Assembly (NCBI GenBank): GCA_016844565.1
Contig: JAENJB010000018.1
Location: forward strand, 1-12,900
Direction of reading: 5' to 3'
Length of the DNA stretch: 12,900 nucleotides
Origin: Dehalococcoidia bacterium
GTDB lineage: Bacteria > Chloroflexota > Dehalococcoidia > JAENJB01
The notes under the pieces: generated by a model
Database searches by the model: none
Seen by the model: the letters and a program-made list of their open reading frames with translations, nothing else
What the model was told of the DNA's origin: nothing
Shown here: positions 1-6,237 of the stretch, piece after piece
How positions within the stretch are numbered: the first letter of the stretch is position 1
How the letters are laid out: each line of letters begins with the position of its first letter
Position numbers and translations under genes: made by a program

Positions 1-2257
1 CTTCCTTCAGACAGACTCCGGCGTTGGGGTGAGCGTACAACAGCCTGGCCAGCCCTTTGAACGGGGGCTGACCGAACTGCCGCCGGCCCACCAGCTCGCG
101 CTGGTAGAACGCTGCATAGTCGTGGCCCGCCGCCGCCTGCAGAGCGTAGTGCTCAGGAGCATAGGTCTGGACGACCACCTGTCCACCTGCTGTTCCGCGG
201 CCCGCCCGCCCCGCCACCTGGGTGGACAGCTGAAAGGTACGCTCCGCCGAACGATAATCGGGAAGATTCAAGGCCAGGTCGGCATTCACCACCCCCACCA
301 GCGTAACGAGAGGAAGGTCCAGGCCTTTAGCTATCATCTGAGTACCGATGAGGATATCGGCCTCGTGACGAATGAACTTATCAAGGATTTCCTCGTGGAA
401 ATGTCTCCCCCGGGTGACATCGCGGTCCCAACGCAAGAGCCGGGCGCCAGGAAAAGCCAGCGCTGCTTCCCGTTCCACCCCCTCGGTGCCCACGCCCAGG
501 AACTTCATCCCCGGACTTCCACACTGAGGACACAGGCCAGGAACAGAAACACGGTAGTTGCATTGGTGACAGTACAATCCCTCCTCGACCGAATGATAGG
601 TCAGCGAGACATCACACCGACGGCAGCGAAGTGCGAAACCACAACGCCGGCATTGAACAAAGGTGGCATCCCCCCGACGGTTGAGAAACAGAATCGCCTG
701 CTCACGGGCATCGAGTACCCGGGAGATGCCCCGCAGGAGGGAGCGACTGAAGATGCTGCGGTTCCCTGCCTTCAGCTCCTCCCTCATATCAACCAGCTCC
801 ACTTCTGGCAGTGAAGCAAGTCGATGGCCGGCAATCCTTTCCGGCAACTCCAGTAACTCATATTCCCCTCTTTCGCTTCGATAGTAGCTCTCTAAGTCGG
901 GAGTGGCGCTACCCAGGATGACAACGGCGCCACAGATACGTCCCAGCTTCACGGCGACTTCACGAGCATGATAGCGCGGTGTCCTATCCTGCTGCTTGTA
1001 CGTCCACTCGTGCTCCTCATCAACGACAATCAGACCAAGTTCCCGTTGTGGGGCAAAGATGGCGCTCCGCGAGCCAATGACCACGTCGAAGTCCCCTCTG
1101 CATATCCGGTGCCACTCATCAAACTGTTCTCCGAGAGAGAGTCCGCTGTGGAGCACCGCCACCCGACCCGGGAAACGGGAGGCGAAACGCTCAATAGTCT
1201 GAGGAGTGATGGCGATCTCAGGTACCAGGACAATGCCCTTCTTGCCCAACTCCACCGTTCTGGCCAGGGCCCTCAAGTAGATTTCGGTCTTACCGCTCCC
1301 CGTCACGCCGTGGAGCAGAAATACCGGCGTCTTCGAAGAAGACGTCCCACCCAGTACAGCGGTCAAACCTGCCTCCAGCCGACCCCACACCCTCTCCTGA
1401 GAAGGATAGAGCCGTGGCGGACAGGAAGGAGTGTAATGGCGGCCAGCCAGGGGGTCTCTGATCACAGGAAGAGACTCCATCATCACAAGCCCCCTCCGCT
1501 CTAGAGCACCGGCTGGCAGCGAAGAGTAGCCGAGCCGTTTTCGAAGCAATGAGATGGGAAGGGGGACAGGCTCCTTAAGTAACAGCTCCAGCAAGGCCGC
1601 TTGACTGGCTGTCCTCCGCCCTGCCCTCAGGCGCTTCACCTCTTCCTCCGCCTCCGGAGGGGAGACCACCAGCCGCAGGTGGGGTGATTCCTTCGGCCTC
1701 ACCCTCGCCCTCTCCAGTTCCTGGGTCTTCACGACCACACCCCGCCGTATCAACTCCTGCATCACCGTCCGAGCTTTCCTCTGGCCCACCATCCTCTCGA
1801 CCTCTTTCAATTCGACCTTATCCCTCCCCTGTATCAGAGAAACGACCTCTCTCTGGGAATCGTCTAGGACTCCCAGAGACTCGGTAGAGAGATTCGGGCC
1901 AGCGTGCACGAAGGTGAGAACTCGGCGCTCAAACCCAGGTGGAAGCATCAAGGCGGCAGCCTCGAACGGCGGGCAGAGATAGTGCAAGCCTATCCAGGCA
2001 GCCAGTTTGACCTGAACATCAGAAAGCAGCGGCTCCGCAGCAATAAGACCGGCTATGTCCCTCGTCTGCGGAACTGCCGGCTGGTCACTGAGTCCAACGA
2101 CCACGCCCTGGAGCATTCTGGCTCCAAAGGGTACCCACACCGCGTGGCCGATGGACACAGCGAGGCTGTTAGGAATAGAGTAGGTGAATGTGTTACGCCA
2201 CCCCCCGGCCGAGTTGACCGCAACCTCAGCATACCTCATCCCGGCCGGTTGGGACAT
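1..2257 (-). CDS. priA: Primosomal protein N' (PriA), replication restart helicase, 3' end cut by window
   Basis: PriA is a superfamily 2 DNA helicase that recognises abandoned replication forks and reloads the replisome. Read on the minus strand, about 752 codons are visible. The N-terminal 3' DNA-binding region (MRYAEVAVNS near the start) is followed by Walker A GVTGSGKTE at about residues 316-324 and the Walker B DEEH box (VVDEEHEWTYKQ) at about 412. Next come GSATPD (motif III), a zinc-binding insertion with four CxxC pairs (CRRC, CRRC, CHQC, CPQC) at about 535-590, IGTQMIAKG, and motif VI QVAGRAGRG at about 680. The family is usually 730-830 residues, so roughly the last 50-80 are missing beyond base 1. 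The ATG at 2257 lies 16 bp past the rplS stop and has GGAAA upstream. An in-frame ATG at 2239 (MRYAEV) is equally plausible and matches the typical N-terminus. It is probably co-transcribed with rplS. The identity is secure; the start is not. Confidence 0.95.
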   Translation of the reverse strand, partial: MSQPAGMRYAEVAVNSAGGWRNTFTYSIPNSLAVSIGHAVWVPFGARMLQGVVVGLSDQPAVPQTRDIAGLIAAEPLLSDVQVKLAAWIGLHYLCPPFEAAALMLPPGFERRVLTFVHAGPNLSTESLGVLDDSQREVVSLIQGRDKVELKEVERMVGQRKARTVMQELIRRGVVVKTQELERARVRPKESPHLRLVVSPPEAEEEVKRLRAGRRTASQAALLELLLKEPVPLPISLLRKRLGYSSLPAGALERRGLVMMESLPVIRDPLAGRHYTPSCPPRLYPSQERVWGRLEAGLTAVLGGTSSSKTPVFLLHGVTGSGKTEIYLRALARTVELGKKGIVLVPEIAITPQTIERFASRFPGRVAVLHSGLSLGEQFDEWHRICRGDFDVVIGSRSAIFAPQRELGLIVVDEEHEWTYKQQDRTPRYHAREVAVKLGRICGAVVILGSATPDLESYYRSERGEYELLELPERIAGHRLASLPEVELVDMREELKAGNRSIFSRSLLRGISRVLDAREQAILFLNRRGDATFVQCRRCGFALRCRRCDVSLTYHSVEEGLYCHQCNYRVSVPGLCPQCGSPGMKFLGVGTEGVEREAALAFPGARLLRWDRDVTRGRHFHEEILDKFIRHEADILIGTQMIAKGLDLPLVTLVGVVNADLALNLPDYRSAERTFQLSTQVAGRAGRGTAGGQVVVQTYAPEHYALQAAAGHDYAAFYQRELVGRRQFGQPPFKGLARLLYAHPNAGVCLKE

Positions 2258-2273
2258 CAGCAGCAGGTTTCCG

Positions 2274-2711
2274 CTAGGGCTGATTCTCCGGATTCTCCAC
2301 CAGGGCCACCTCCGCTGGCTCGACAGCCTCGGTCACGCCCAAGTCCTTCGCCTCGACCCCTCGGAGCGCCCGTTTCTCTTTCAGACGCGCAGCTTTCCCA
2401 CCCAGAGCCCGCAGGTAGTAGAGCCTCGCCCGCCGCACTTTCCCGTGTCTCAACACCTCCACCTTCTCCAGCAACGGAGAATGAATAGGGAAGGTGCGCT
2501 CCACACCAACGCCATAGGTAACCCGCCTCACCGTGAAGTTCGCTGCTACGCCTCCACCGCGCAACCCTATGACCACGCCCTCCATGGTCTGACTCCGTTC
2601 CTTGTCACCCTCTTTGATCCTGGTGGTTACCTTAACCGCGTCGCCCGGAGACAACTCCGGGAGGTCCGCCCTTGGCTGATAGCCAACTTTTGAATTGGCA
2701 CTGTCACTCAT
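2274..2711 (-). CDS. rplS: 50S ribosomal protein L19 with acidic C-terminal tail
   Basis: L19 is a large-subunit ribosomal protein at the 30S-50S interface. The 145-residue product shows the whole family pattern: LSPGDAVKVTTRIKEGDKER (20-39), the EGVVIGLRGGG segment (44-54), the FTVRR..YGVGVERTFP segment (59-75), HSPLLEKVEVLRHGKVRRA (77-95) and LYYLRALGGKAARLKEKR (97-114). Bacterial L19 commonly ends about there, at 115-120 residues. This one carries an extra tail of about 31 residues (115-145) rich in Glu, Val and Ala and ending ENPENQP. The start is supported by AGAAGGAG 8 nt before the ATG. It lies between trmD (93 bp upstream) and priA (16 bp downstream) on the same strand. The trmD-rplS pairing is a classic conserved neighbourhood. 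The 93-bp gap upstream contains possible alternative hairpins. Confidence 0.97.
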   Translation of the reverse strand: MSDSANSKVGYQPRADLPELSPGDAVKVTTRIKEGDKERSQTMEGVVIGLRGGGVAANFTVRRVTYGVGVERTFPIHSPLLEKVEVLRHGKVRRARLYYLRALGGKAARLKEKRALRGVEAKDLGVTEAVEPAEVALVENPENQP

Positions 2712-2739
2712 CGGTCAAACTCCTTCTAATATTGTAGAC

Positions 2740-2798
2740 TGCCTGAAAACGACACCAATATCCCCAGGCACTGCTTCGCCGGGGAAAAGGAACCTGGG
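2740..2798 (-). promoter_or_regulatory. Possible rplS leader with two mutually exclusive stems
   Basis: On the minus strand between trmD and rplS, CCCAGG (plus-strand 2793-2798) can pair with CCTGGG (2763-2768). The overlapping TGCCTG (2765-2770) can instead pair perfectly with CAGGCA (2740-2745). The same central bases would serve both stems, so the two folds exclude each other. The second stem ends about 10 nt before the rplS Shine-Dalgarno site. This layout would suit autoregulation of a ribosomal protein mRNA, but the stems are only 6-7 bp and no known L19 leader family was recognised. Confidence 0.25.
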
Positions 2799-2804
2799 AC
2801 TATA

Positions 2805-3569
2805 TTACTCTACCATGCTTTCCGCACTCCCCAAACCACCCACGGCCTCCAGGGAACTTACCTCTTCCTGAGAAAGTATGGCTTCCTTTATGAGGTCCGG
2901 CCTCATCTCCCGGGTCCGCCGCAACGATTCCCGGCGGCGCCAACGCAATATCTCCTGATGGTTGCCAGAAAGCAGCACCTCCGGCACCGACCAGCCCCGA
3001 AAGACGGGGGGGCGGGTGTACTGCGGGTACTCAAGCAGCCCGGCCGCGTGAGACTCATCTATGGCTGATTCTGCCGACCCCAGTGCGCCGGGTAACACCC
3101 GGACAACGGCATCTACCACCACCATGGCTGCGATTTCACCACCGCTCAATACGTAATCACCGATGCTGAGCTCGTCGGAGACCAAATGCTCCCGCACTCT
3201 CTCATCCACGCCTTCATAATGTCCGCATATTAGCACAAGATGCTCCTTTCGGGCCAGCTCGAGTGCCGTCTTCTGGCGAAAGAGGCGACCCTGAGGTGAG
3301 AGCAAGACCGTTGAAACAAGCTCTTCTTCCCCACCATGCTCTCTCCTGATGGCTTCAACCGCGTCGAAAAGAGGCTCAGGTTTCAAGACCATGCCCGGAC
3401 CACCGCCGTAGGAATAGTCATCCACGGTCTTGTGCTTGTCTGTAGCGTAGTCCCGGAAATTGTGAATGAATAGACTGACTATTCCCTTGTCGCGGGCTCG
3501 TTTCACAATGCTCTGCGAGAAAGGACCATCAAACATCTCGGGAAACAAAGTGAAGATGTCAATGCGCAT
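2805..3569 (-). CDS. trmD: tRNA (guanine-N1-)-methyltransferase TrmD
   Basis: TrmD methylates N1 of G37 beside the anticodon using S-adenosylmethionine, which prevents +1 frameshifting. The 254-residue length is typical. Visible motifs are the N-terminal MRIDIFTLFPEMF, the DYSYGGGPGMVLKPEP loop (51-66), the SAM-binding trefoil-knot segments LICGHYEGVDERV (113-125) and IGDYVLSGGEIAAM (136-149), then YTRPPVFRGWSVPEVLLSGNH (184-204) and the C-terminal helix KEAILSQEE. The segment aligned with the catalytic aspartate of the E. coli enzyme reads IDESH here, so the position right before the serine is Glu172, with Asp171 next to it. The start codon lies inside the end of mogA (11-bp overlap), which suggests translational coupling; the upstream ribosome site is only G-rich. 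rimM and rpsP, common partners, are not adjacent. Confidence 0.97.
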   Translation of the reverse strand: MRIDIFTLFPEMFDGPFSQSIVKRARDKGIVSLFIHNFRDYATDKHKTVDDYSYGGGPGMVLKPEPLFDAVEAIRREHGGEEELVSTVLLSPQGRLFRQKTALELARKEHLVLICGHYEGVDERVREHLVSDELSIGDYVLSGGEIAAMVVVDAVVRVLPGALGSAESAIDESHAAGLLEYPQYTRPPVFRGWSVPEVLLSGNHQEILRWRRRESLRRTREMRPDLIKEAILSQEEVSSLEAVGGLGSAESMVE

Positions 3570-4086
3570 GACGAGTTCTCGCCCCCGCCAGGTCAGTCCG
3601 ACTGGCGCACTCGCCCGCTTCGCCGCGCATTATCTCCACGGCATGGTACAGGACTGGCGTAATGACCTCCAGGTCCTCTCGGACCGCCTTCGGGTTACCC
3701 GGTAGGTTGATAATCAGACATCTGCCGCGCAGACCACTCACCGCCCGGCTGAGCATGGCCATGGGCGTCTTCTTCACCCCTTCCGCCCTCATCATCTCCA
3801 CCAGGCCCGGTACCTGCCGGTCGATAACAGACAGGGTGGCCTCTGGCGTCACGTCGCGCGGGCTGAGCCCGGTCCCGCCGGTGGTCACAATGATATCTAC
3901 ATCACCCGAGTCTGCCCATTCCCTGAGCTTACCAGCGATAAGGTCCCTCTCATCGGGCATTACTTCACGCTTCAACACTCTCGCTCCTATAGACGACAAC
4001 ATGTCAGCAATGAGTTTGCCGCTCTCATCCACCCTCTCACCCTTCGACCCCTTGTCGCTCAAAGTCAGTACTCCCAGAGTGAACAT
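3559..4086 (-). CDS. mogA: Molybdenum cofactor biosynthesis protein, MogA/MoaB family
   Basis: This family adenylylates molybdopterin before molybdate insertion in molybdenum cofactor synthesis. The 175-residue product begins MFTLGVLTLSDKGSKGERVDE, with the expected SDK..G...D.SG pattern. It carries the nucleotide/pterin-binding signature TTGGTGLSPRDVTPEAT (68-84) and the conserved LPGNPKAV (128-135). The RDVTPEAT wording is closer to MogA than to MoaB, which usually reads TGLTxxD. About 25 Arg/Ala-rich residues trail the conserved domain and overlap the trmD start. The start is supported by GAGGT 8 nt upstream of the ATG. It is the first gene of the minus-strand block, and a molybdenum cofactor gene beside trmD-rplS is an unusual neighbourhood. 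Its presence implies molybdenum or tungsten enzymes elsewhere in the genome (inference). Confidence 0.92.
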   Translation of the reverse strand: MFTLGVLTLSDKGSKGERVDESGKLIADMLSSIGARVLKREVMPDERDLIAGKLREWADSGDVDIIVTTGGTGLSPRDVTPEATLSVIDRQVPGLVEMMRAEGVKKTPMAMLSRAVSGLRGRCLIINLPGNPKAVREDLEVITPVLYHAVEIMRGEAGECASRTDLAGARTRHAH

Positions 4087-4122
4087 CTCACTTTACCTCG
4101 CCGCCAGCCGAAATGCCTGCCT

Positions 4123-4151
4123 ATTTTAACATAGAGGCGAGACGCCACCAA
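4123..4151 (-). promoter_or_regulatory. Putative sigma70-type promoter for mogA-trmD-rplS-priA
   Basis: On the minus strand, TAAAAT (plus-strand 4123-4128, 5 of 6 to the -10 consensus) lies 17 bp from TTGGTG (4146-4151, only TTG matches the -35 consensus). Transcription would begin near 4116, about 30 nt before the mogA ATG. The site faces away from the dcw promoter in the same gap. The -35 is weak, so this is a moderate call. Confidence 0.4.
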
Positions 4152-4190
4152 AATATTCCAAAAATCCCAAACAATTTCCCCAAAAACCTC

Positions 4191-4221
4191 TTGACAAGGA
4201 ATCCGAAGCCAAGCCTATAAT
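4191..4221 (+). promoter_or_regulatory. Strong sigma70-type promoter for the division operon
   Basis: A perfect -35 box TTGACA (4191-4196) and a perfect -10 box TATAAT (4216-4221) are separated by 19 bp, slightly longer than the ideal 17. Upstream are A-tracts at 4150-4153, 4160-4164, 4169-4171 and 4182-4186, which could act as an UP-like or curved element. Transcription should begin near 4228, inside the GTGK repeat array that follows. That places the repeats where a bound repressor would block RNA polymerase. Confidence 0.75.
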
Positions 4222-4225
4222 GTCG

Positions 4226-4259
4226 GTGTCAATAAGTGGTGAATTGTGGAGGGAAGTGT
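4226..4259 (+). promoter_or_regulatory. Probable MraZ operator: four GTGK direct repeats spaced 10 bp
   Basis: GTGT at 4226, GTGG at 4236, GTGG at 4246 and GTGT at 4256 recur with an exact 10-bp period. The 10-mers can be read as tcgGTGTcaa, taaGTGGtga, attGTGGagg and gaaGTGTgga. MraZ proteins are known to bind short direct repeats with 10-bp periodicity in the promoter of their own operon: TGGGN with 5-nt spacers in E. coli, and AAAGTGK-N3 in mollicutes. The array sits just after the -10 box and overlaps the expected transcription start, and mraZ is the second gene downstream. Repression by MraZ of its own operon is the natural inference. The match to the family pattern is by eye. Confidence 0.65.
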
Positions 4260-4286
4260 GGAACAAGCGAAGGGAAGGGGACAGAG

Positions 4287-4661
4287 ATGATAGTCTACTC
4301 CGAAGCTCAGAATGCGGATGGGAACCTTCTGACCAAGTTTCTCATTCAACACGCCACTTCAGCCTCCAAGCTAGGAGTTTTGCTCTTTTGGAGCAGGCAC
4401 CCCCAGACCAAGTTCACGGTCGATGGCATTGACCTGGCGTTGGAGACTCGTAAGCAAGACCTCAGAGAAGGCCTCGAAGCACTGGTGGAGGAAGGCGTCG
4501 TTAGTAAGGAGCGGACCACCACAGGGGTTACCCTTTACTCCCTTACCACCGAGCCACAGAAAAGGGAACCGGTGCTCGAGCTTGCCAAGCAGGAACACGG
4601 TCCCCGTGGCACCTCGATCAGGCAGCTGGTCAGCCAGCCCCTGACAGGCTTCGCTCAGTAA
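4287..4661 (+). CDS. Small winged-helix-like protein, first gene of the division operon
   Basis: I do not recognise a named family. From the ATG at 4287 the product is 124 residues. Residues about 27-85 look like a winged helix-turn-helix. A first helix (SKLGVLLFWSRHP) is followed by FTVDGIDLALETRKQDLREGL as helix 2/recognition helix, ALVEEGVVSKE as the lead into the wing, and the strand pair TTTGVTLYSLT. A charged C-terminal tail (EPQKREPVLELAKQEHG) follows. There is no transmembrane segment or signal peptide. The start at 4287 is preferred because AAGGGG lies 6 nt upstream; a GTG at 4236 in the same frame falls inside the operator repeats and is only about 8 nt from the predicted transcription start. 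The stop is 8 bp before mraZ, so the two are probably translationally coupled. It may be a DNA-binding regulator of division or of the adjacent divergent operon (inference). Confidence 0.8.
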   Translation: MIVYSEAQNADGNLLTKFLIQHATSASKLGVLLFWSRHPQTKFTVDGIDLALETRKQDLREGLEALVEEGVVSKERTTTGVTLYSLTTEPQKREPVLELAKQEHGPRGTSIRQLVSQPLTGFAQ

Positions 4662-4669
4662 CACAACAT

Positions 4670-5092
4670 ATGTTTAGCGGCAACTACGAGCACAAGGTTG
4701 ATTTCAAGGGCAGGGTCCCGATACCCGCCAAATTCAGGCGTGAGCTGAAGGGCACCCTTATACTCGCCCGCGTGGCCGACCCGTGCATCACCGCGTACCC
4801 TCTGACCGAATGGGAGAAGGTCGGGAAGAAACTCAGCAGCTCTGTCATTGACAAAGCCAGAGTCAGAGATCTCAAGAGATATCTCATCGGAAATGCCTTC
4901 CCATCGAACCTGGACGAGCAGGGAAGAGTATTGCTTCCGCCCACGCTGCGAGACTACGCCGGTATCAAGGACAATGTCACCATCGTCGGCACGGGCGACC
5001 GCTTTGAAATCTGGGACCAGGATGCCTTCCAGAAGCGCATGGTCGGTCTGGACCAGGACGCCTACACACTGATTGAAAGCCTGGAAGGATAG
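4670..5092 (+). CDS. mraZ: Transcriptional regulator MraZ
   Basis: MraZ is the conserved first-cluster regulator of dcw operons. It forms a ring of SpoVT/AbrB-type domains and binds repeats in its own promoter. The 140-residue length is typical. Both signature repeats are present: NYEHKVDFKGRVPIPAKFR (5-23, DxKGR at 11-15) and SNLDEQGRVLLPPTLRDYA (79-97, DEQGR at 82-86). The closing FEIWDQDAFQ segment (112-121) matches family members, which usually have IW at this point. The ATG follows the preceding stop by 8 nt and has no recognisable Shine-Dalgarno site, so reinitiation after the upstream gene is likely. The likely target is the 10-bp repeat array upstream of the operon. The rsmH start lies 3 bp after its stop. 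Confidence 0.96.
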   Translation: MFSGNYEHKVDFKGRVPIPAKFRRELKGTLILARVADPCITAYPLTEWEKVGKKLSSSVIDKARVRDLKRYLIGNAFPSNLDEQGRVLLPPTLRDYAGIKDNVTIVGTGDRFEIWDQDAFQKRMVGLDQDAYTLIESLEG

Positions 5093-5094
5093 CC

Positions 5095-6180
5095 GTGAGA
5101 CTGCTGATGACAAGCCCGATTCATATACCCGTCCTCCTCAGAGAAAGCGTGGAAGCCCTGAAAGTACGCCCTGGAGGACGCTACATCGACTGCACGGTCG
5201 GAACCGGCGGCCATGCTCTGGCTATCATCGAGAGAAGTCTCCCAGGCGGGCAACTTCTGGGCATTGATGCTGACCCCGAGGCCATTGCCGTGACCCGGCA
5301 ACGGCTCGCTGAATTCGGCGAGGCAGTGCAGCTGGTCAACGACAACTTCGCCAATCTGGAGTCCATCTGCACCAGGTACAGTTTCCGTCCTGTAGACGGC
5401 ATCCTCCTCGATCTGGGACTCTCAACCCTCCAGCTCGAAGGCGAAAGCCGGGGCTTCAGCTTCCAAAGGGAGGCCCCGTTGGACATGCGTGCCGACCCGA
5501 GCCAGGGACTCACCGCCGGTGAGATAGTCAACAGCTACCCCGAAGCCGAACTGGCCCGCCTCCTCTTCGAATACGGCGAGGAACGCGCCAGCCGACAGAT
5601 CTCCCGTCACATCGTGGCGAACCGTCCCATCAACTCCACCCTCCACCTGGTCGGGGTGATTGAGAAGTCATTCAAAGGCAAGCGTGGCAGGATTCATCCG
5701 GCTACCCGCACTTTCCAGGCTCTGCGCATCGCCGTTAACAACGAACTGGAGAACCTGCAGTCAGCGCTGCGCCAGGCTGTGGCACTACTCCGACCGGAGA
5801 GGCGCCTGGTAGTGATAAGCTATCACTCCCTTGAAGACCGCATAGTGAAGAACTTCCTTCGGCAGGAAGAGAAGGGCTGCACATGCCCTCCTCAATTGGC
5901 ACTGTGTATCTGCGGGCGCCAGCCAACCCTGAAGATTCTGACAAAGAGAGTGGTCACGCCTGAGGCCTTTGAAAGGCTCACCAATCCCCGCAGCCACAGC
6001 GCGAGAATGAGAGTCGCCGAACGTGTTTGCCCAGGAGCCGGAGAAGGTACCCCTATTGCTGACCAGGGCAGTGCTGCCAAACTAACATCAGGGAGCATCC
6101 GAAGGAATGAGAATAGAGAAATCTTCGTCGAGCCCTCACCCTTTGGACGTTTCCTCGAGGCAGCACTGCCCTTGTCTTAA
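5095..6180 (+). CDS. rsmH: 16S rRNA (cytosine(1402)-N(4))-methyltransferase RsmH
   Basis: RsmH (formerly MraW) methylates N4 of C1402 in the decoding centre of 16S rRNA, using S-adenosylmethionine. Visible motifs include HIPVLLRESVEAL (10-22), the SAM-binding loop DCTVGTGGHA (32-41), GIDADPEAI (56-64), LLDLGLSTLQLE (104-115), RGFSFQREAPLDMRAD (119-134), HPATRTFQALRIAVNNELE (201-219) and ISYHSLEDRIVKNFLR (241-256). A CxC...CxC cluster (Cys262, 264, 271, 273) follows, as in many members. NPRSHSARMRVAER (297-310) marks the normal end. Beyond it is a non-conserved tail of about 50 residues, so the 361 residues exceed the usual 300-320. The GTG start is chosen because GGAAGGA lies 5 nt upstream; an ATG at 5107 has no such site. 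It is directly coupled to mraZ. Confidence 0.96.
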   Translation: MRLLMTSPIHIPVLLRESVEALKVRPGGRYIDCTVGTGGHALAIIERSLPGGQLLGIDADPEAIAVTRQRLAEFGEAVQLVNDNFANLESICTRYSFRPVDGILLDLGLSTLQLEGESRGFSFQREAPLDMRADPSQGLTAGEIVNSYPEAELARLLFEYGEERASRQISRHIVANRPINSTLHLVGVIEKSFKGKRGRIHPATRTFQALRIAVNNELENLQSALRQAVALLRPERRLVVISYHSLEDRIVKNFLRQEEKGCTCPPQLALCICGRQPTLKILTKRVVTPEAFERLTNPRSHSARMRVAERVCPGAGEGTPIADQGSAAKLTSGSIRRNENREIFVEPSPFGRFLEAALPLS

Positions 6181-6189
6181 CCATTATAT

Positions 6190-6234
6190 ATGAAAACATT
6201 GGCAGAAAAAAGAATCGCCAGAGAAAGGAGGTGA
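6190..6234 (+). CDS. Possible 14-residue leader peptide before the 99-residue gene
   Basis: An ATG at 6190 opens a 14-codon frame (MKTLAEKRIARERR) whose TGA overlaps the AAAGGAGGTGA ribosome site of the next gene and ends 3 nt before that gene's ATG. The peptide is strongly basic. There is no Shine-Dalgarno site in front of it (the upstream bases are TTATATAT). It could be a coupled leader peptide or a chance reading frame in the spacer. Nothing beyond its geometry supports translation. Confidence 0.2.
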   Translation: MKTLAEKRIARERR

Positions 6235-6237
6235 ATA

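Noticed and set aside
29..814. 261-codon open frame on the plus strand
   Set aside because: It lies wholly antisense to priA, whose helicase and zinc motifs read through the same bases. Composition is typical of an antisense shadow in GC-rich DNA.
1904..2488. 194-codon plus-strand open frame spanning the priA/rplS junction
   Set aside because: It is antisense to two certain genes, rich in Ser/Pro/Arg, and has no recognisable domain.
4226..4259. Tandem repeat array considered as a CRISPR or satellite repeat
   Set aside because: The units are 10 bp with only GTGK conserved and directly follow a promoter, which fits an operator and not a CRISPR or microsatellite.
4236..4286. Upstream GTG start for the winged-helix gene
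   Set aside because: It lies inside the GTGK repeat array only about 8 nt from the predicted transcription start and has no ribosome site; the ATG at 4287 has AAGGGG 6 nt upstream.
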